NCBI GenBank assembly: GCA_964007475.1
Contig: OZ023273.1
Coordinates: forward strand, 131,620,732 to 131,684,731
Reading direction: 5' to 3'
From: Hybos culiciformis
Lineage: Eukaryota; Arthropoda; Insecta; Diptera; Hybotidae
DNA length: 64,000 nt
Shown here piece after piece: positions 1-14,795 of this stretch; position 1 is the stretch's first letter, and each line of letters starts with the position of its first letter. Both the position numbers and the translations under genes were made by a program. The notes beneath the pieces were generated by a model. It ran no database searches, was not told where the DNA came from, and was given only the letters and a program-made list of their open reading frames with translations.

Positions 1-594
1 TAATAATTTTGGAATTTTTACTTATTTGAGTTTTGTAGCAGTATACATAAATCAAAGTCAAATATTTAAAAACGGGTTTTCTTGGTTTTTAGGAAGTTTG
101 GTTAAATATTAACCGACACGATTCTACACTGCAATACTTAGTACTATACTTTCGTAGTTATAAAAAACAAAAATCTGTCATATTTACGACTAACTATAAA
201 CACTGGAAAATCATAATATCATTCATTTTTCCATTCTTTTTAACTTTTTACAAATTTTATGATGTATTTAATTATAAAGAGCACTTAATTATATTCAGAG
301 GGTGGAAGTAGAAATATTCTTTTTTTGAATGTTTAATCTACAACTTTATTCTTAAGAATTTTGTTTTCTCATTATTAATTAATTCAGTTATCAAAAAAGC
401 AATGAAAATTTATTGCCCCCACCTTTATGAAAAAAAAAATACTTACCTAAATATAACGAGATAATAGCTCTTAAAGTCTTCTTGGCTAACATTATCTCAT
501 TGTAAACAAAGAATTTTATAATTTTTAATTTGATGATGTCGATAAAAATTTAATTTATGCTGGTTTTTGCACATTTAAATAATTTTTTTTAATG

Positions 595-654
595 AAAACT
601 AATGTTTTATATACGTATATACGTAAAACTAATGTTTTATATACGTATATACGT
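595..654. repeat. 30-bp unit tandemly duplicated, palindromic tatacgtatatacgt core
   Basis: Two exact copies of a 30-bp unit (595-624 and 625-654) that begins aaaactaatg and ends in tatacgtatatacgt. The 66-codon open frame starting at 592 is produced by this duplication and shows no protein family. Confidence 0.8.
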
Positions 655-3600
655 ATATATGTACACTACATTGTACATACTTATGGTAAGGAACATAATG
701 CTTTAACTATGTTGTTGTTAATCAAGAAATATAATATTGGTCTAATATCTAAATTGAATGATAGAAAAAATTTTAAAATAGCATTTTATTAAAAATATTT
801 TGTGCTAAAAGCATTTTTATTTTTGAAGTGCAATTTATATGTGCATAATTTAAAATTTGTACAGTTATCGAGCAGCAATAATGAAGGTTTTAAACCAAAA
901 TAAAAGGCAGATGAGTATAAAAAATATATTTATTATATGTTTTATTAATATGTATATAATACATACATATAAGTATTATATATTCCCTTAGTTTTATATC
1001 AATATAAATACTTACTTATGTGCAACATAAATTCATCAATAACGATGCAACACAATAAATTAATTTTTTTCAATTTTTAAAAGATTCATCTTCAGACATC
1101 AAGTAAAAGGATTGTTTAATGTTTAATTTTTGTAGTGTCGGAGGCCAGTTGGTAAATGTTTAGTTTAATTTTATATTATAGCAAGCTAAAAATTTATAAG
1201 TATAAGATTTAAGTGTATTTTATTGCGAAAAATAACTTAGTTCTTAAAATATTTTATTATCATAAATAATCGGATTTTCGTCATAGTTAATTAAGTTTAT
1301 TTCAGAATATTTATAGAGAACTTTCAATTCTATATTTTCTTTTTCAAGAATAAGTTGTATAATTTAATTAAAACTTAATTACTTAAAGATACATTTTTAA
1401 AATTTTATTATTGTCATAATTTATTTAATTTCACTTTCGAAAATCCTAGAATTTCATTTTTTGATTTTATTACTTTATTACATTTCTGAAAATGCAAATA
1501 AGTTTATGTACATCAACATGAAAACGATATGCTCCACACAGAAGTTATGTTTTTTTTATTGAAATTAAACATCCGTTTCAATAAATAATTTACTCAATTA
1601 TTGTTACAATCGGTATAAATTACATAATATAAAATTTTTCCTTATATAATAGAATCACGCATCACAAAACACTTTAGAAACCTATGTTTAACATTACAAA
1701 ACTTGATTTTTGTAAAACAGAATCAAAATTAATTTATTAGTTTTTTTTTACTTCACATATTCATAAATATGTACAACATACATTTTATTATTCAAATCAA
1801 ATTAAACCGTGAAAAAGAATTTGTCTGCATTAATTATATTTATATTGTAGAGTATTATTAAAATATCTTATTTCTTTTTCTAATCTGAATAAAATTTTAT
1901 TAAATTATATAACATTTTATATTTTCATCAGCATTATTATAATAATATTTGATTATAGTTTCGAAAAATTGACGGCAAAGTTTTATAAAAAGAATTCGAA
2001 CCAATCTGATCATAATCACATTCGAATATTAAAGTAAAAAATTAAAATATGTAAAGAAAACTTTCTTCATTCACCATTGATAAATTGTTAATGCTGTTTA
2101 GTAAAAATTAAGTGCATAGATGGGTTATAAATAAAAAGTCAAAAATATTTATAAAAAACATTCAATTCATAAACTAATGGGTCCACACTACGACTTTGAT
2201 TCTATAAATCAATTGATATTCAAGTCTAGTCTAAATAACAAAATTAATTATTATATATAAATATTTAGAATTGTTTAGAAAATATATTTTCATTTTCTTA
2301 TATTTTATAATTTGCATAAATTTACATTCTGATTTTAGAGGCAGCTTAAAATAGTGAGCCCAGAATGACATTTACAAAATAAAAAAAATAATAAACAACT
2401 TTGTTTGCTCCCCTTTTTTGATTTCAATTATTTTTCACTTTAATATAAATTGTAAAATTATTTTTCATTTACGGGCAAAAAAAATAAATAAAAAAAAAAT
2501 ATAAGAATATACCAAGTTCAACGGCCTAAATAAGTTCTTGAAATTTTCTTATATAATTTTTTTTTTTTATTACTTATTATATTTTAATATATAAAAAAAA
2601 AATAAAATGACACAATAATTATATAAGAAATAATAAAAACAAAAACAGTATTTAATTTACATTAAAATTAAGATATGAATAAATATGAATTTTTGTGTTT
2701 TTTTTTTCTCCGTTTTTGTTTTTTTGGGCGTTTGTAATAAATAATTAAATTAATTATTCAAGCTATATGTGCATATAATTTTATTAAAAAAAAAATTAAT
2801 TTTATTACTCGTTCATGACACTTTAACATAATACCGTTCTATAATATATTTAACAACTTAATATTATAATTAAAAAAAAAAAAAAATGTTTAACTCTTTA
2901 TAATCTTTTGCCCTCGAACTATTCTGCTCTTATACGAGTATAACATATAAGTACGTAATATTAATATTTTTTGTTAAATCTAATACAATTGTATGTAAAA
3001 CTGAAAGTTTAATTACAGTTAGTTAAGATGTTGAATATAATCATAAATAAAAATATGTACTTATACTTAATATCCATAGATGAAAAAAATATTTTCTTAC
3101 GTTTTTCTATCATAGAAAATTTATTTCTTAAAGTAATAATATCTTACAAATGCGAAAAACAACAAAAACGAAAAACCTTTTCTATTCCCTAAATTGGTAA
3201 ATAGAATGTAATAAATTTAGAAAAAAAAACTGCAATTGTAAAAAAAAATAATGTAACACCAAAACAAAAAAAATCAGGTTATTCCAGCATTATATATAAA
3301 TGATTATGTTTAGAACATTTTATTATTCTCAGAACTTAAATGCTAACTTCATGATTTTCTTAGAAAATTTATTATGTGACAATTACAAATGAACTTTTCA
3401 AAGAAAAAATTACAACAAAATTATAATTAAATAAATTAATTTCTAATGTTGTGTTTTATTTTATTTAACTAAAAAAGATAAACGCACTAAAGTTATAGCA
3501 ATTTTTTATGCCTGAAGCATTGTAGTTAATTTTGTATTTATTTCAAAATATCTCAACTAACATTTGTTATATAGCCTTAGTGTTCAGAAACATATTACAC

Positions 3601-3961
3601 GTTTCCAATCTGTTCAGGTACATTGTTATCACTTTTTTTTAGCTTTCCGCATAATTTGTACCGATTTGTACCGATTTGTTGTTTGTTTATTTACATTTCT
3701 TTTTTCAAATTTCATTAATATTCTCTTTTATAAATTAAATTAAATCAAAAAAGGCAAAATCGTTAAAATGTTAGTTTGATTAGATAAAAAATTTACAGTT
3801 TGCCAAACATTCTTTTTAACATTTTTTTTTATTGAAAATTACTTTATTTCTACTAAATTGATTTTAAGCCCGCCCTTATGTGAAATACTTAATCAAGTAG
3901 TATACTATTAAGTTTGAAACATTGATAATATTAAACGTATAGTTTTATAATTAAATGTCTT

Positions 3962-4033
3962 TCGAAGATTTAACTTGCTGAAAATAAGAAATAATTAAAT
4001 CGAAGATTTAACTTGCAGAAAACAAGAAATAAA
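3962..4033. repeat. Imperfect ~38-bp tandem duplication
   Basis: The string tcgaagatttaacttgc followed by an aagaaataa tail occurs at 3962-3994 and again at 4000-4033 with few differences. It is a local duplication in non-coding DNA. Confidence 0.75.
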
Positions 4034-7000
4034 CTATAAGTAAAATATTTTCATAATTAGTAGACATTATTATTTATTTTAATAATATGTTTATTACGCC
4101 TACAATTTAAATTTAAAATAAATTATGGCTTATAAAATTTTAAAACTAATAAGTAGTTTAATTTTGCATTTTTGTACTTCTTTGGTAAGAACAACATAAT
4201 TTAGAGTTCAAAATCTTAATATTAATTAAAAAAAAAAAAAAAATTGAATAATAATAATAATTGATTTTTAATTTATCGTATAATTAAGGAAGACTCCCAT
4301 GTTATGTCTTTTTGTGCCGTTAAGAAAAAAAAAAACAAAATGAAACAGATGTTTGGGATTTTTTTTTGTTTTAATTTTGAATATTAATAAATGATGTTAA
4401 TTAATTAAAATGTTCTTTATAAAGTAGTTGAATTCAAAAATAACAAAAATAAAATATTCATTAATTCATTCAAATAAATAAATTACTTATAAGGCTCAAA
4501 TAGAAAATTTTAAAAACTTAATTTTTTTGTCAAATATTTTGTTAGCTAATTTAATATTGAACAAAAAAAAAACAAAAGACTTAAGACACGAACTTTAATT
4601 TCTACAATTCATTCTACAATTCATCTATTTTCAAAGTAAATAATGTTCTTAAAATACCTATATTGCTAAACTTAAAAATTAATTAATAACCTTATTTGAA
4701 ATGCAATTTAATAATTAATCGTAATAGCATCATTATTAAAATCAATAATAAAAAAAGATTAATACAGATTAATAATTAATTTTAAGATAGTTAATTTCCT
4801 AGTTATTGTTGGAGATTTTATTATTTTTTTTGTTAATTTTTATATATTACGTGTTAACATGTATACTTCTAATCACTTTTGGGATATGGAAATAAAAGTA
4901 GCAAATTATAAAGTTTTTATTTAGAAGTTTGAAGAAAATTTTTTCTACTCTACACTATATTAAAAAAAAATAACGTATTCCTGGAATGTTAATTTTCTTT
5001 TTGATATATTTTGATTATGTCTATTTTTAAATCTCGCAAGCATTCTTCGTAACTTAAACTTTAAACTTTAAAAATATATTTCAAGGTTTACAAATATGGA
5101 TGATGAAAATGCATCATAAGTGCATTATATTTTAATACATTAATGTTTGGATATTAAAACCGTTTTTAAACTATTTTACTATATTACAGCTTCAAAATAG
5201 TAGTACGCAATTTAAAATGTATCTCTTTGTTAGAATTATCAAATAAAATTGAAAGTAAAAAAAAAATTGTATACAAAATTGTAAATTGTAAGTTTTGATA
5301 TTAGTTATATTGTTAAGTTCACTGTTAACTGCAATTTAATTGCTAATTTTTAATACCTACCTTGTTTATTTTAATGTTATTTCGCATAAAAAGTGAAAGC
5401 TTTGTGAATTTTTTTTCAATGAAATTCTTTCATTTTAAGACAATATTCATTCACAATCACAATTACTAACTTTTATTATCATGTAATCAAGTTTAGCATG
5501 GGCATTTCAAATTATACAAATTTCGCTCATGTAATTTTTATTTTTTTTTTTTAAATACTGCAATTAAGATGAAATTTTCTTCAGGGGTTTTTAATTAAAA
5601 ATTAGAAATTAAGTCAATTAACAGACATTGTTCATCATTGAAGAATATAGTGAACAAAAAAAAAAAAAAACAATTACGAATATAAATATCCACATGAGCC
5701 AAATATCATAATTTCATTTTATGACAGTATGATAAAAATTACTACACATAGTTTTGTAACAATTTGAAGAATGAAAAATATGAAAAATATTTTATGCAAC
5801 AAATTTTTATATAAATAATAAAGACTGTACATACATGTATGTATAGTAAATTTCAATTTATTTATTTTTTTAATTGTTTTTAAATTATGTACATATGTAC
5901 ACGTTGTGATTATGATTTTTTAATTGTTTTCAATTTATTTGATCCATTTCAACTGTTTAAGTTGAAGAAATATCGATGAAATCTTGAATTTTATTTTTTA
6001 CTTTTCCAAATATCGAATTTTTCCCGGTCTTATTTTTCTCTATTATTTCATGCCATTTGCCTTAATTTATTTGAAATTTGTATAAATAAATTTATTTCTC
6101 TGTTTTGGTTTCTGATAATAGAAATCCTGTTTAGTTTTTCTTTATATCTAAAATTTAAGAATTAAGATTTTAAGATATTTTATTACCATAAAGTAAAAGT
6201 AAGAAAAAAAAAAAAGGTTTTTAACTAATTTCCGTTTCTAAAGTTTTTTTTTATATATATTCTAAAAAGTAAGTTTCTCTGCCTCACAATTATGAAAAGA
6301 AAACAAAAATGTAATAGATACTTTTAATAAATTTAAGACCATGTTAGTTTTTTTTTTTTTGTACAGATAAAAAAGAGTTATGTTGAAGACCTAGATTTTT
6401 TTTTTTGTTTTCATAATATCTTGTTGTTAACAAAAATGTGTTTATTCAACTTAAAGAAAAAAAAAATTATAAAATATATCGATAATTTTTTAAAGACATT
6501 TTACATAAAAAAGAAAAAAAATGTATGTTAAAATAATGTGAAATATATAAATAATACAAAAACAAATTACTATCTTACCTTTTAAAGAATAAAAAATTAA
6601 TTTTTGTGTAGGTTTCAGATATTACACCTGTTTCTTGATAATCCAATTTTGATTTTTCTTTTTAACACAATTAAAAAAAAAATAACAAAAAAATCCAGAA
6701 TATTTGAGATTAACATTGAATTTTATTTTATGTGATGGTGTGGCGGTTTTAACTTATTAAATAAGAAAACATTAAGATTTTTAGATATATGTACCTATCC
6801 TTTTCTTCAACATAATTTATTAAGGATGAGAATCAATTTTAATTTTATGTGACCCTTTTAAGATATCTTTACAACAGTTAAAGAGAAAAAATAATTTAAT
6901 TATTGGAAAAAAAAAGATAAATGAATTTAAAAAAAAAATTACAAATATTTTTGTATGGGAAAGGACAAAAAATTTATTATTATCAAAAAAATTTATTAAT

Positions 7001-7309
7001 TCGATATACAAGTACTTAGTTGATGTTTTTACGATTCAGTTTTATTTAAAATGCAAATTATACTTATTTATATTTTTGTCATTATCAACTTAGTTTTATT
7101 CAAATGAAAATTATAATAACTTTTTTCTCGAACTAACCTAACAATAAGAATCATATTAGATTTCATAAACCTAAAAGAAAATATTCAAAATTCCAATTAA
7201 ACATGTTTAAAGATAAAAATGTATTTATCCATTATTGTAGGTAATTAATTTTTATATATAAATAATTTATTACATACCTAAAATTTATGTACTCATTTCT
7301 ATTTTCTAG

Positions 7310-10300
7310 GATTATAGTGATGGGATGATCGATATTCAAATGGATGGCAGTAACGAAATGCCACAAAATAAGGACATCACAATAATCAAATCTAACAGCT
7401 CAACACAAAATAAACAAAATGAACATCAACAAAAAATAACAATAACTAAAGTAATTTATAAAAATTTGCCACCTCCATCAGTAGCAGCGGGAATAAATCC
7501 TAAAATTTCAACTTCAATGACTGGTCATAGGCCACGTTCAGGCTCAGCACGAGAGCAAGCATTACATGCTGTGGAATATTATAATAATAATGTTCTGAGA
7601 GCTCGCCTAGGAGCTGGACTAGCGGGCCCACGAAATTCAGTTAACGAAAGATTTTTAAGTTCTCGAAATCAGCAACCAACAAGATATTTAAATCCAACTG
7701 AACATTTATATAGGAGCAATTCAAGCTTAGAATTAATCACAGATCAAGGTGCCGGTGTAAATCAAACTAATGATCCTGGAAATCAGAATGGAACCTTAGG
7801 TCGACAATATGGTAGTCATGGTTCTATTGATGTTATCTCAACACCGGGACCAAATAATTCTACGTCAGAAAGTTTCTACAACATGCTACAAGAATATCGA
7901 CCAGCAGTTTTGAAAGTTGCAAATGAAAAATCAGAGCCAATTAAGCCGACAACAAACGGTAAGTAATTTATTTTAATTATTATTTCATCTTTATCAACAT
8001 TTTTGTGTGGGCTCTTTAGATACCTACTATCTCACCGAGCGTACTGTAATGTAATGAAAATGTAATGTAATATTTTTGTTATATTGCATTTGAGTTCCTT
8101 CTATTTTAATGGGAATTAATAATAAAAGAAAAACCATAAACTGTCTTTATTACAACACTTTATAATTTTAGGTGGCTATGTGAGTGGAAAAGTCCAAGAA
8201 TTTGAACAACCTCTAAGTCCAAAACTAAAACACAAATTCAATAGACTTTGGGGACAAAGTCATTCTTCAAATCATCAACAACAGAAAACATCCTCAACTC
8301 GTCAACAAAACACTTTATCTATAATGGAAGATTGTTCTTTGATAAGTAATACCACTACAACAAGTTCAAGCAGCATGAATCATTCATCATTATCGACTGC
8401 AGCCACCTCATCCGCTGACATAGAAGAGCGTCAGCGCCGTCGAGCATTTGCGCATTTCGATTGTCAAAGTTTGACAGCAAACTTAGGTTATGCAGCTAAA
8501 CTTCGTGGATTGTTATTGGCTAGGCGCCGTAATACAACAACTGGTGCATCAGCTGCTTCAATGATGACAGCAAGATCTGCTACTCCGGATGCAGATAGTG
8601 GAGATGAGGATTTTGGAGACGGTCAAAGCAATGAATTGCTAGAAAATTGTCCATATTTTCGAAATGAAATTGGTGGTGAAGAAGAGCGAGAGGTTTCTTT
8701 AACTCGAATGCACACAAATCACAAGCGTAATGCAATGGCAGCAATACATCGCCCTACTTTGGCTTATGGTGTTTCCATTCTCGAATGCATAGCTAATGAA
8801 ACATTATGGCGTCAAACTACTTGTCCATTTCAAAAAAGTACGCGTCCAATTGAAAGTATTGATCATGGCGCTCGTTATTATCGTCATTACTTTGCTGGTC
8901 AAGATCATCAAAATTGGTTTGGAATGGATGAACAACTAGGTCCAATTGCAATTTCTATAAAACGGGAAAAACTGCCAGAATATCATGACCAAATACCTCA
9001 ACACCAATTTCGTATGATAATTCGAACTTCAGAATTGCTCACTTTGCGAGGTTCAGTTGTTGAAGATTCTATTCCGAACCCTCGAGCATCATCAGGAAAA
9101 CCTGTTCAAACCAAAGAAGTTTTAGAATATGTTGCACCAGAAATACAATTAGGCTGCCTTCGTTTGGGTATTAATTCTCCACAATGCGAACAACAACTAA
9201 TGAAACTGGATGAGCAAGGCCTCACCAACAAATATAAAGTTGGAATTTTGTATTGTAAAGCAGATCAATCATCAGAAGAGGATATGTATAATAATGAGGA
9301 AGCTGGACCATCATTCATGGAATTCTTAGACACGATTGGAAAACGTGTCCGTTTAAAAGGGTTTGACCATTATAAAGCTGGTCTGGATAATAAAACTGAT
9401 TCAACAGGAAGTCACTCGTTATATGCTACATATCAAGATTGTGAAATTATGTTTCATGTATCTACAATGCTTCCGTTTACACCAAACAATCGTCAACAAT
9501 TGTTGAGAAAACGTCACATTGGTAATGATATTGTCACAATTGTATTCCAAGAACCTGGAGCATTACCATTTACACCAAAAAATATTCGAAGTCAGTTTCA
9601 ACATGTTTTTATAATTATTCGAGCTACTAATCCGTGTACCGAAAACACATCCTATCGAGTAGCTGTCTCAAGATCTAAAGAAGTTCCAATATTTGGACCC
9701 CCAATACCAGGTAAAATAATTATTATGATTAGTTTTTTTCTCTTAGTCTTTGTTTTTAAAAATTAAAATTCATTTTTGGATAAAATATTTTGTTAATTTT
9801 TGTTTTCAGCTGCAATGTTCAATCGAAACAAAAACTTCGCTGATTTTCTTCTTGCCAAAGTAATTAATGCTGAAAACGCCGCACATCGCTCAGAGAAATT
9901 CGCTACAATGGCAACTAGAACTAGACAAGAATACTTGAAAGACTTAGCTACTAATTATTGTACTACAACATTGGTAGAACCAACATCGAAATTCTCTATA
10001 TTTCCCAGTAAAAAAAAAGAAAAAACTAAACCAAGATTTTGCGGAGATGCCATCCAAAGAGCAGCGTTCTGTTGGCAAGTTGTTCTCCAAGATAGTGGAT
10101 TATCATCAGCAATTGATTGTTTCTTGGGGATTTCAACTGAAACTTTCGTACTAATTGAAGAATGTTCACGACAAATTGTTTTTGTTACACCAACTAAGTC
10201 TATTCTCGGTTGGTCAGCAAATGGAAACAGCTTAAGAATATATCATCATCAAGGAGAATGTGTAACAATTAATATGCGTGATATTGGAGAGAGAGATGAG

Positions 10301-12997
10301 CAACTGGAAGTTATTGAAAGACTAAGAGCAGTTTCATCAGGTACTAACTAACAACTCGTTTTTAATTTCAGTCTTTTGTGCTTAACTTTCCTTATTTTTT
10401 AGGTTGTGGTGCTCTTGAATTAAGTTTAAGACGAAACCCAATGGGTCAATTGGGATTTCATGTTCAGCCTGATGGTGTAGTGACCCAAGTAGAAACATCA
10501 GGGCAAGCTTGGGTTGCTGGTCTTCGGCAAGGCTATCGTTTAGTGGAAATATGTAAAATTGCTGTTGCAACTTTATCCCACGATCAAATGGTCGATTTAT
10601 TGAAAACATCTGCTCAAGTACAAGTGACAGTAATCGAATCTTTTCCCGATTTTTCTCCTCGTAGAGGTTGTTATTTACAAAATTGCAAATTCAATATTAT
10701 AAACTTTGATTCAAACGAGTATGAATCAGTGACGATTAGTAATCACGGAGAATCGCCAAGCAAAAATCTAATAAAAAAACAATCGTCTGCCCAGCAATCT
10801 AGTTCTTCAAGTCATAGACGTCAATATGAAAGAAATTTCTCACCACCTCGATCAAGTAACAGTTCTGGTTATGGAACTGGTAGCAGCTCAAGATCATTCA
10901 GTATTCCAAACGAACAAAACAGAGCTGCTGATAATATGGGAACTTTAACAAGCTCATCATCTGGACATTCTTCAAATGATGATCGTTGGTACGATATTTT
11001 AGAAAATGTAGTGGAAAACCATGCAACGAAAGTGGAGAAATCCTCAACACATCTGAAACTACATACATCATCATCACTACCACTACAATCACGTCCTCTT
11101 TCAGTACATGATCCAACAAAAGTATCGGGTAATGAAAGACCGTCACCTCGAATGGCGAACGTCGAATATTTAATAACGAAACCACCAAACAACATTTCTT
11201 TTTACAAGGAACCTGTGAAAGAAATTAAAAATTTCTCCATTCATCCGAATGAAGATTCAACTTTGAGTGAAAATATTTGTCAAAATACTAAAGATGAATC
11301 TGAGATTTCAGGTACGAACCAAATTTTTTATACTTAACATAAAAAATTAAGTGTCTAGTGATTTAAAAATTATAAATCCTTATTTGCTACTTGAAAATAT
11401 AATACTGAAGGACTTATATAGTTCTATTTATTTATTATTTATTTATTTATCTTTGTTAATTAACTATTATTTCACCCAAAATTTTTCTACTTAAATAATT
11501 TCATTGAATTTCAAATGTAATAATAATTCTCTCCTGAATCTATGTATAGTGTTTTTTATTTAATTAATTGAATTTTTGGTAATTTAATTAGAATTAGCTA
11601 AATTCATAAACCTTAAAACTTTACAAATAAAATTAAATTAAAAATTTTTTTTTATTAAAATTAGCTTTTTGATTTAAAAAAAAAACCAAAAAAAAAAGTA
11701 ATTGGTGCCAGAACAAAAATTAATCATCTTTATGATTGTGTTAAAAATTTAAGAATTTCCTAAAAAAATTATAAAATAATTAACATATTTTCTTCAAAAA
11801 ATTGTTTAGAAATTAATAAATACAATAGAGTTCTTATTTTCCTTTTTTATATTTTTAGATATTTCACCACGTCTTCGTCGATCGGCTACATCGACAAATT
11901 TGAATAACAAGGCGCGAAGCAATGGTGGTGGTAGCATAATTTCTTCATCTTCGGCTTCATCAAGTCGTAACAACAGTCCTAGACCTCACAGTGAAGCTGT
12001 ACCAGTTGGAAGTAACGGTTTAGTATTAAATTCAGCAGCAAAGTTAAGACCAGGTGTCACAAACAATCACCATCATCATCACAAAAATAATTCTAATATG
12101 ATCCAACGTAATAGTGTCAATTATACTGGCAGTAGTCTCCAAGAAGATCTCATGAAACTAATTAATCCTGATTATTTATCAAGCGATGATAGTTGCATTA
12201 TAAATTATTCAGTTTCTAATAAAAATCCTATTCAACTCAATTCAACAAAAAGTATTACCAACAGTCATAGTTTAGGAAATATATCACAGCTATCTGGAAA
12301 CTTAAGCACAATCAACTCCGAAGAATTTATATTAAAAAATAAATCAAGATCACGTGAAGCTATTAATTTAGGCAATCATTTGGCTGCAGATTTGTCAAAA
12401 AATTCAGAGATTTCTGAACCTGTATATTCTCGCACTCAAAACGGTTCAGTTCAAAACGATATCATAACACATAATGGTAGTTCTCATAATAGACGTCAAG
12501 TAGAAGAAAATATTTTACATATTAGTGAAGGCAGTACTCCTGATTTTCGTAAAAATGTTAATTTAAGAAAAAAGTATGAGCATCATGTACAATCACAGCC
12601 ATTACCATTACTGCCAGATCCAAATGATATGGATTGGTCAACATTAGTCGATACCGCTAATCGTGCTGCTATTTTATTGCAACAAGAAGATCAAAATAAG
12701 TTGGAAAAATCTCACTCACAAGATTCTATAATAATGGCACCATCTCCCTTACCAGTCGAGCATCAGTATTCATCTGTTGGTGAGAAATCAGTTGCACCAC
12801 TTCCTGAAATACAAAATCATTTGTCCCAACTTGAAGATCGTATATTGAAGGAGACCAGAAGACGCAAATCTTTAGAACATGCAGTCAGGCGATTAACTGA
12901 AGAAAACAGAAGGCTTCAAGATGAAAGTCAAGCTGCTGTGCAGCAATTGCGGAGATTCACTGAATGGTTTTTCCAAACAATTGACAGGCAATCATAA
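7310..12997 (+). CDS. SIPA1L: SIPA1L/SPAR-like Rap GTPase-activating protein, five exons, 5' end unresolved
   Basis: Exons: 7310-7958, 8172-9710, 9810-10340, 10403-11311, 11859-12997 (TAA). All joins are GT-AG and phase 1; the joined frame is 1,588 codons, or 1,583 aa from the ATG at 7325. The reading frame stays open to the acceptor at 7309, so upstream coding exons are possible. Seen: a disordered Ser/Gln-rich N-terminus; a Rap-GAP domain around residues 530-760 with the signature [13 protein letters not shown], where the Asn (about residue 663, codon 9524-9526) corresponds to the catalytic 'Asn thumb' of this family; a PDZ domain near 905-980 with carboxylate-binding loop QLGF; Ser-rich linkers; and a C-terminal coiled coil ([19 protein letters not shown]) at about 1523-1583. 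The order Rap-GAP, PDZ, C-terminal coiled coil is that of the SIPA1L family, which stimulates GTP hydrolysis by Rap1/Rap2 at membranes and junctions. Family assignment is firm; the exact orthologue and start are not. Stretches of more than 300 bp inside: intron 11312-11858, A+T-rich, nothing seen. Confidence 0.93.
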
Positions 12998-14158
12998 CAA
13001 AAGATTAAAAAATGTTACATATGAAAACATTGAATATAGTATTAACTTTAAATTAACATACAGAATACTTAAATCGTTAACACCAAATTATTAAACATAG
13101 ATACATATTTAGGGAAAAAATGTTGTACTAATTTTGTGCAAATCGAACAAAATCTTGAGTTCTAACTGAGTACTTTTAATTGTCCCCTTTCGTTTAGCCA
13201 AATTTAAAATCGCTACTGGGGGATTTTTATCCAAAAATTAATGTCAATGACTATTATTAACAATTTCAGTTTTTCAAATTTATTTTATTTTATTAAAGAA
13301 AAAATTAAAGTGCAACTTAGTTTTTATTTAGAGCGCTGTGAATAATGATTTCATTGCATACAAATAATAAATACAAAAATTATGAAATTAGCAACTTAGG
13401 AGGAAAATAATAATAGAAAATAGTTTTTAAGATTTTTTAATTCCTTGTTGATCAAAAATGTAAATTATTTTTAAAGATATTTCATGAATGTGTAACGAAC
13501 AAAGAATACCAAATGAACTAACGATATACAACAAAATTATAATAAAGCTCATAAAATTATAATTGGAAATATGTATATTGAAATTTTACTAATGATAATA
13601 TGATATAAGCTTAAATTATATGCATTCATAAATTTTATTTAAGTATTTTACTATGTGTATAAAATTGTATAGTATGCTGAAACACTAATATGGTATGTAA
13701 TGTATACTATAAAAGATAAACAACATCCTTAATATATTTAGAAACATAGTTGATTTATAAATTAAATTACATTCTTTTTGAAAAAGAAAACAGAATATTT
13801 TGTCAAAAGATTCATTTATGAATTCGAAGAAAACAACTTAGATCGCATTAAAATCTAATAATATTTAAAATAATTTCGAATAAATTTTTACATAATTTGT
13901 AGATACAATATTTTTCTCTACAAAAGTTTCATTTAAGTAATTATTATTTACTTACTACGGTATATTGTAAATTATCTGAAAAATTAATTGTTTACAGAAT
14001 AAATTGATTTTCATAATTTAATAAAATTTGACTTGGTTTGGTTATAATTTCAAATCTAAAAACTGATGATTTGTTCTCAAAAGAGAATGCCACTGAAAAT
14101 ATACAATGAATTTATTTTGTCTAATTTAAAATAAAACAAAATTCATAATCTAACTAAT
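12998..14158 (+). other. 3' UTR/downstream flank of the Rap-GAP gene
   Basis: A+T-rich, with several AATAAA-like strings, for example near 13367 and 13543, that could serve as poly(A) signals of the gene ending at 12997. I cannot tell which is used. No other gene seen. Confidence 0.5.
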
Positions 14159-14795
14159 ATGGCGTTTCCATCAAACGACTTAAGGAGAATTGTAACGTTT
14201 GATATAACCGTTGTCTGATTTAATCCTAATTTCTCAAATAAAAAGTTTCTAGGATTGCAATTATGTGAGAAAATTAAAAATGTGACAAAAATATTTTCGG
14301 ATTAGGTTGGGATGGGAATTAAAAAAAAAAAATTTTACTCCTAATTTCTTTAATCCTAATTTCTCAAATAAAAAGTTTCTAGGATTGCAATTATGTGAGA
14401 AAATTAAAAATGTGACAAAAATATTTTCGGATTAGGTTGGGATGGGAATTAAAAAAAAAAAATTTTACAAAAAAAAATTTTCTATTTATTAATTATGGGA
14501 GATAATACGTACTACCTAATAAAAAAATTTAATTGAGTGCTTCAACAAAAACGAAATGTTAATAGAATTTGGAAAAAAAGTGATTTAAAGAATGCGAAAA
14601 GAAATCTTTCCGTAATTGTAAAAATGCAAAGCATACCTACTACGAAATATAACCTGTATTGTTTTCTCATTCTTATTCAAACAATTTTTTTTTTTTTGCC
14701 TAAACATAAAAGTAACGCAAAGCAGGTTTTATATCAGCTGTAGAATAATGATAGGATTAATATAATCTAAGATTAATTTTAAATGGAAACGCCAT
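14159..14795. mobile_element. 637-bp non-autonomous element with 13-bp terminal inverted repeats
   Basis: The 13-mer atggcgtttccat at 14159-14171 is matched by its exact reverse complement at 14783-14795. Inside, a 118-bp segment is repeated exactly (14221-14338 and 14351-14468, offset 130 bp), beginning taatcctaatttctc and ending in an A run plus ttttac. There is no transposase frame. I could not find a convincing target-site duplication, so the superfamily is unassigned; the exact internal duplication suggests a fairly recent event. Confidence 0.6.

Larger units (their letters stand above)
1..7309. other. A+T-rich non-coding tract upstream of the Rap-GAP gene
   Basis: Seven kilobases of A/T homopolymers and short open frames with no codon bias, conserved domain or convincing pair of splice sites. 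Because the first recognised exon at 7310 is preceded by a good acceptor (pyrimidine-rich tract ending in tctag), at least the right-hand part is probably an intron or 5' leader of the SIPA1L-like gene. Two short tandem duplications are listed separately. No RNA gene was recognised. Confidence 0.6.

Noticed and set aside
10382..11195. Minus-strand open frames of 75-108 codons
   Set aside because: Antisense shadows of the PDZ exon of the SIPA1L-like gene.
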